Origin: Betaproteobacteria bacterium
GTDB taxonomy: Bacteria; Pseudomonadota; Gammaproteobacteria; Burkholderiales; SG8-39
DNA: 6,905 nucleotides
Reading direction: 5' to 3'
NCBI GenBank assembly: GCA_019245555.1
Contig: JAFARH010000169.1
Location: 1 to 6,905 of the forward strand
The translations under genes were made by a program, and so were the position numbers. This document shows, piece after piece, positions 6,729 to 6,905 of the stretch. Position 1 is the first letter of the stretch. Each line of letters opens with the position of its first letter. A model generated the notes under the pieces. The model saw nothing but the letters and a program-made list of their open reading frames with translations, did no database searches and was not told the DNA's origin.

Positions 6729-6807
6729 TTGCGTCTGTACCTCTTCTTTTGGGTTGTCGGCATCTAACGGCAGCTCATTTCGCTAAAGGCGCTGGGCCAA
6801 CACCGGA

Positions 6808-6827
6808 TACTGTATAAACGTCCATGA
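6808..6827. promoter_or_regulatory. LexA-like SOS operator in the recA promoter
   Basis: Plus-strand 6808-6816 is TACTGTATA, a perfect half of the LexA consensus used by E. coli and its relatives (CTGT-N8-ACAG). The other half is degenerate: read on the minus strand it is TCATGGACG, keeping only the TG of CTG. By my alignment 14 of 20 positions match a TACTGT-(AT)n-ACAGTA consensus. It overlaps the predicted recA transcription start near 6820, a position where a repressor would block initiation. Presence upstream of recA makes the SOS reading likely, but binding strength is uncertain. The same site lies 58 bases upstream of the rightward gene at 6886. Confidence 0.65.
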
Positions 6828-6855
6828 TTGTGGTTCCGTTGACCGGCGCTGTCAA
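6827..6855 (-). promoter_or_regulatory. Probable sigma-70 promoter of recA
   Basis: On the minus strand a perfect -35 TTGACA (6855-6850) is followed after 17 bases by CACAAT (6832-6827), four of six matches to TATAAT. Transcription would start near 6820, inside the LexA-like box, leaving a leader of roughly 90 bases before the recA ATG. The arrangement supports LexA repression of recA and, through it, recX. Confidence 0.6.
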
Positions 6856-6856
6856 C
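6838..6856. repeat. Inverted repeat spanning the recA -35 element
   Basis: GTTGAC (6838-6843) and GTCAAC (6851-6856) are perfect inverted copies with a 7-base spacer. The right arm contains the minus-strand -35 hexamer of recA. It could be an operator for a second regulator acting on recA or on the divergent gene at 6886, or a chance feature of a TTGAC-rich promoter. Confidence 0.4.
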
Positions 6857-6885
6857 TCTAGAGAAAACCGTTAGGAGACAAAACG

Positions 6886-6905
6886 ATGGCGAAAGTCGCG
6901 TTCCT
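6886..6905 (+). CDS. Start of an unidentified rightward gene, 3' truncated
   Basis: ATG at 6886 is preceded by AGGAG (6873-6877) at eight bases, a good ribosome binding site, so a real gene start is likely. Only MAKVAF and two bases of a seventh codon (CT, which must be Leu) are visible. Such a beginning would suit the first strand of a Rossmann fold, as in 3-hydroxyisobutyrate dehydrogenase-like oxidoreductases, but seven residues cannot establish that. The gene diverges from recA and shares its 157-base promoter region. A TATAAA at 6813-6818 inside the LexA-like box could be its -10, but no matching -35 is seen. Confidence 0.6.

Noticed and set aside
6701..6778. Two tiny open frames in the recA leader: ATG AGC TGC CGT TAG (6778-6764) and a basic 20-codon frame (6763-6701) overlapping the recA start
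   Set aside because: Neither has a Shine-Dalgarno site, and short frames of this size are expected by chance. A leader-peptide role cannot be supported without comparison.
6839..6864. Rightward promoter from TTGACC at 6839 for the gene at 6886
   Set aside because: No acceptable -10 lies 16-18 bases downstream; the nearest candidate, TAGAGA, is only 14 bases away.
1..6905. Mobile elements, CRISPR arrays, tRNA, rRNA, riboswitches or defence genes
   Set aside because: I read the spacers on both strands and found no repeat array, cloverleaf-like sequence, transposase, integrase or target duplication. All spacers are shorter than 160 bases.

Overview
This GC-rich window reads as a chromosomal housekeeping segment of a proteobacterium, most likely a betaproteobacterium. 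The evidence is the RecA sequence, the recA-recX-alaS order, a FimV-like LysM protein, and a small Myb-like protein of a type I associate with betaproteobacteria. I see no insertion sequence, integrase, CRISPR array, tRNA, rRNA or obvious foreign segment. Species cannot be named from the sequence alone.

Layout from left to right. Positions 1-519 (+) hold the 3' end of a LysM plus Sel1-like envelope protein, cut by the window edge. Positions 521-946 (-) encode a PaaI-type hotdog thioesterase that converges on it. A 124-base divergent spacer (947-1070) follows, with a possible promoter and a small hairpin. Positions 1071-2042 (+) encode a stand-alone AAA+ ATPase resembling the Lon ATPase module without its protease. 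Its stop codon abuts the stop of alaS (2043-4676, -) with no base between. Upstream of alaS come a small Myb/SANT-like protein (4741-5079, -), recX (5172-5627, -) and recA (5634-6728, -). A 157-base divergent spacer carries the recA promoter and a LexA-like operator. The first codons of another rightward gene begin at 6886.

The minus-strand block is the familiar recA-recX-alaS neighbourhood with one extra small gene. RecA is the recombinase and SOS co-protease, and RecX modulates RecA filaments. The two are six bases apart and in the same reading frame, so they are probably one transcript. That transcript should end at a hairpin plus T-tract overlapping the recX stop codon. The small Myb-like gene has a strong ribosome binding site and its own hairpin terminator. 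alaS therefore sits downstream of a terminator and has an unusually short space in which to start transcription.

Nothing here is convincingly a new system. The points most worth a second look are an 11-base word shared by the promoter regions of recA and of the Myb-like gene, the possibly leaderless alaS start, the degenerate LexA operator over the predicted recA start site, the in-frame recA-recX junction, and unusual residues in RecA.
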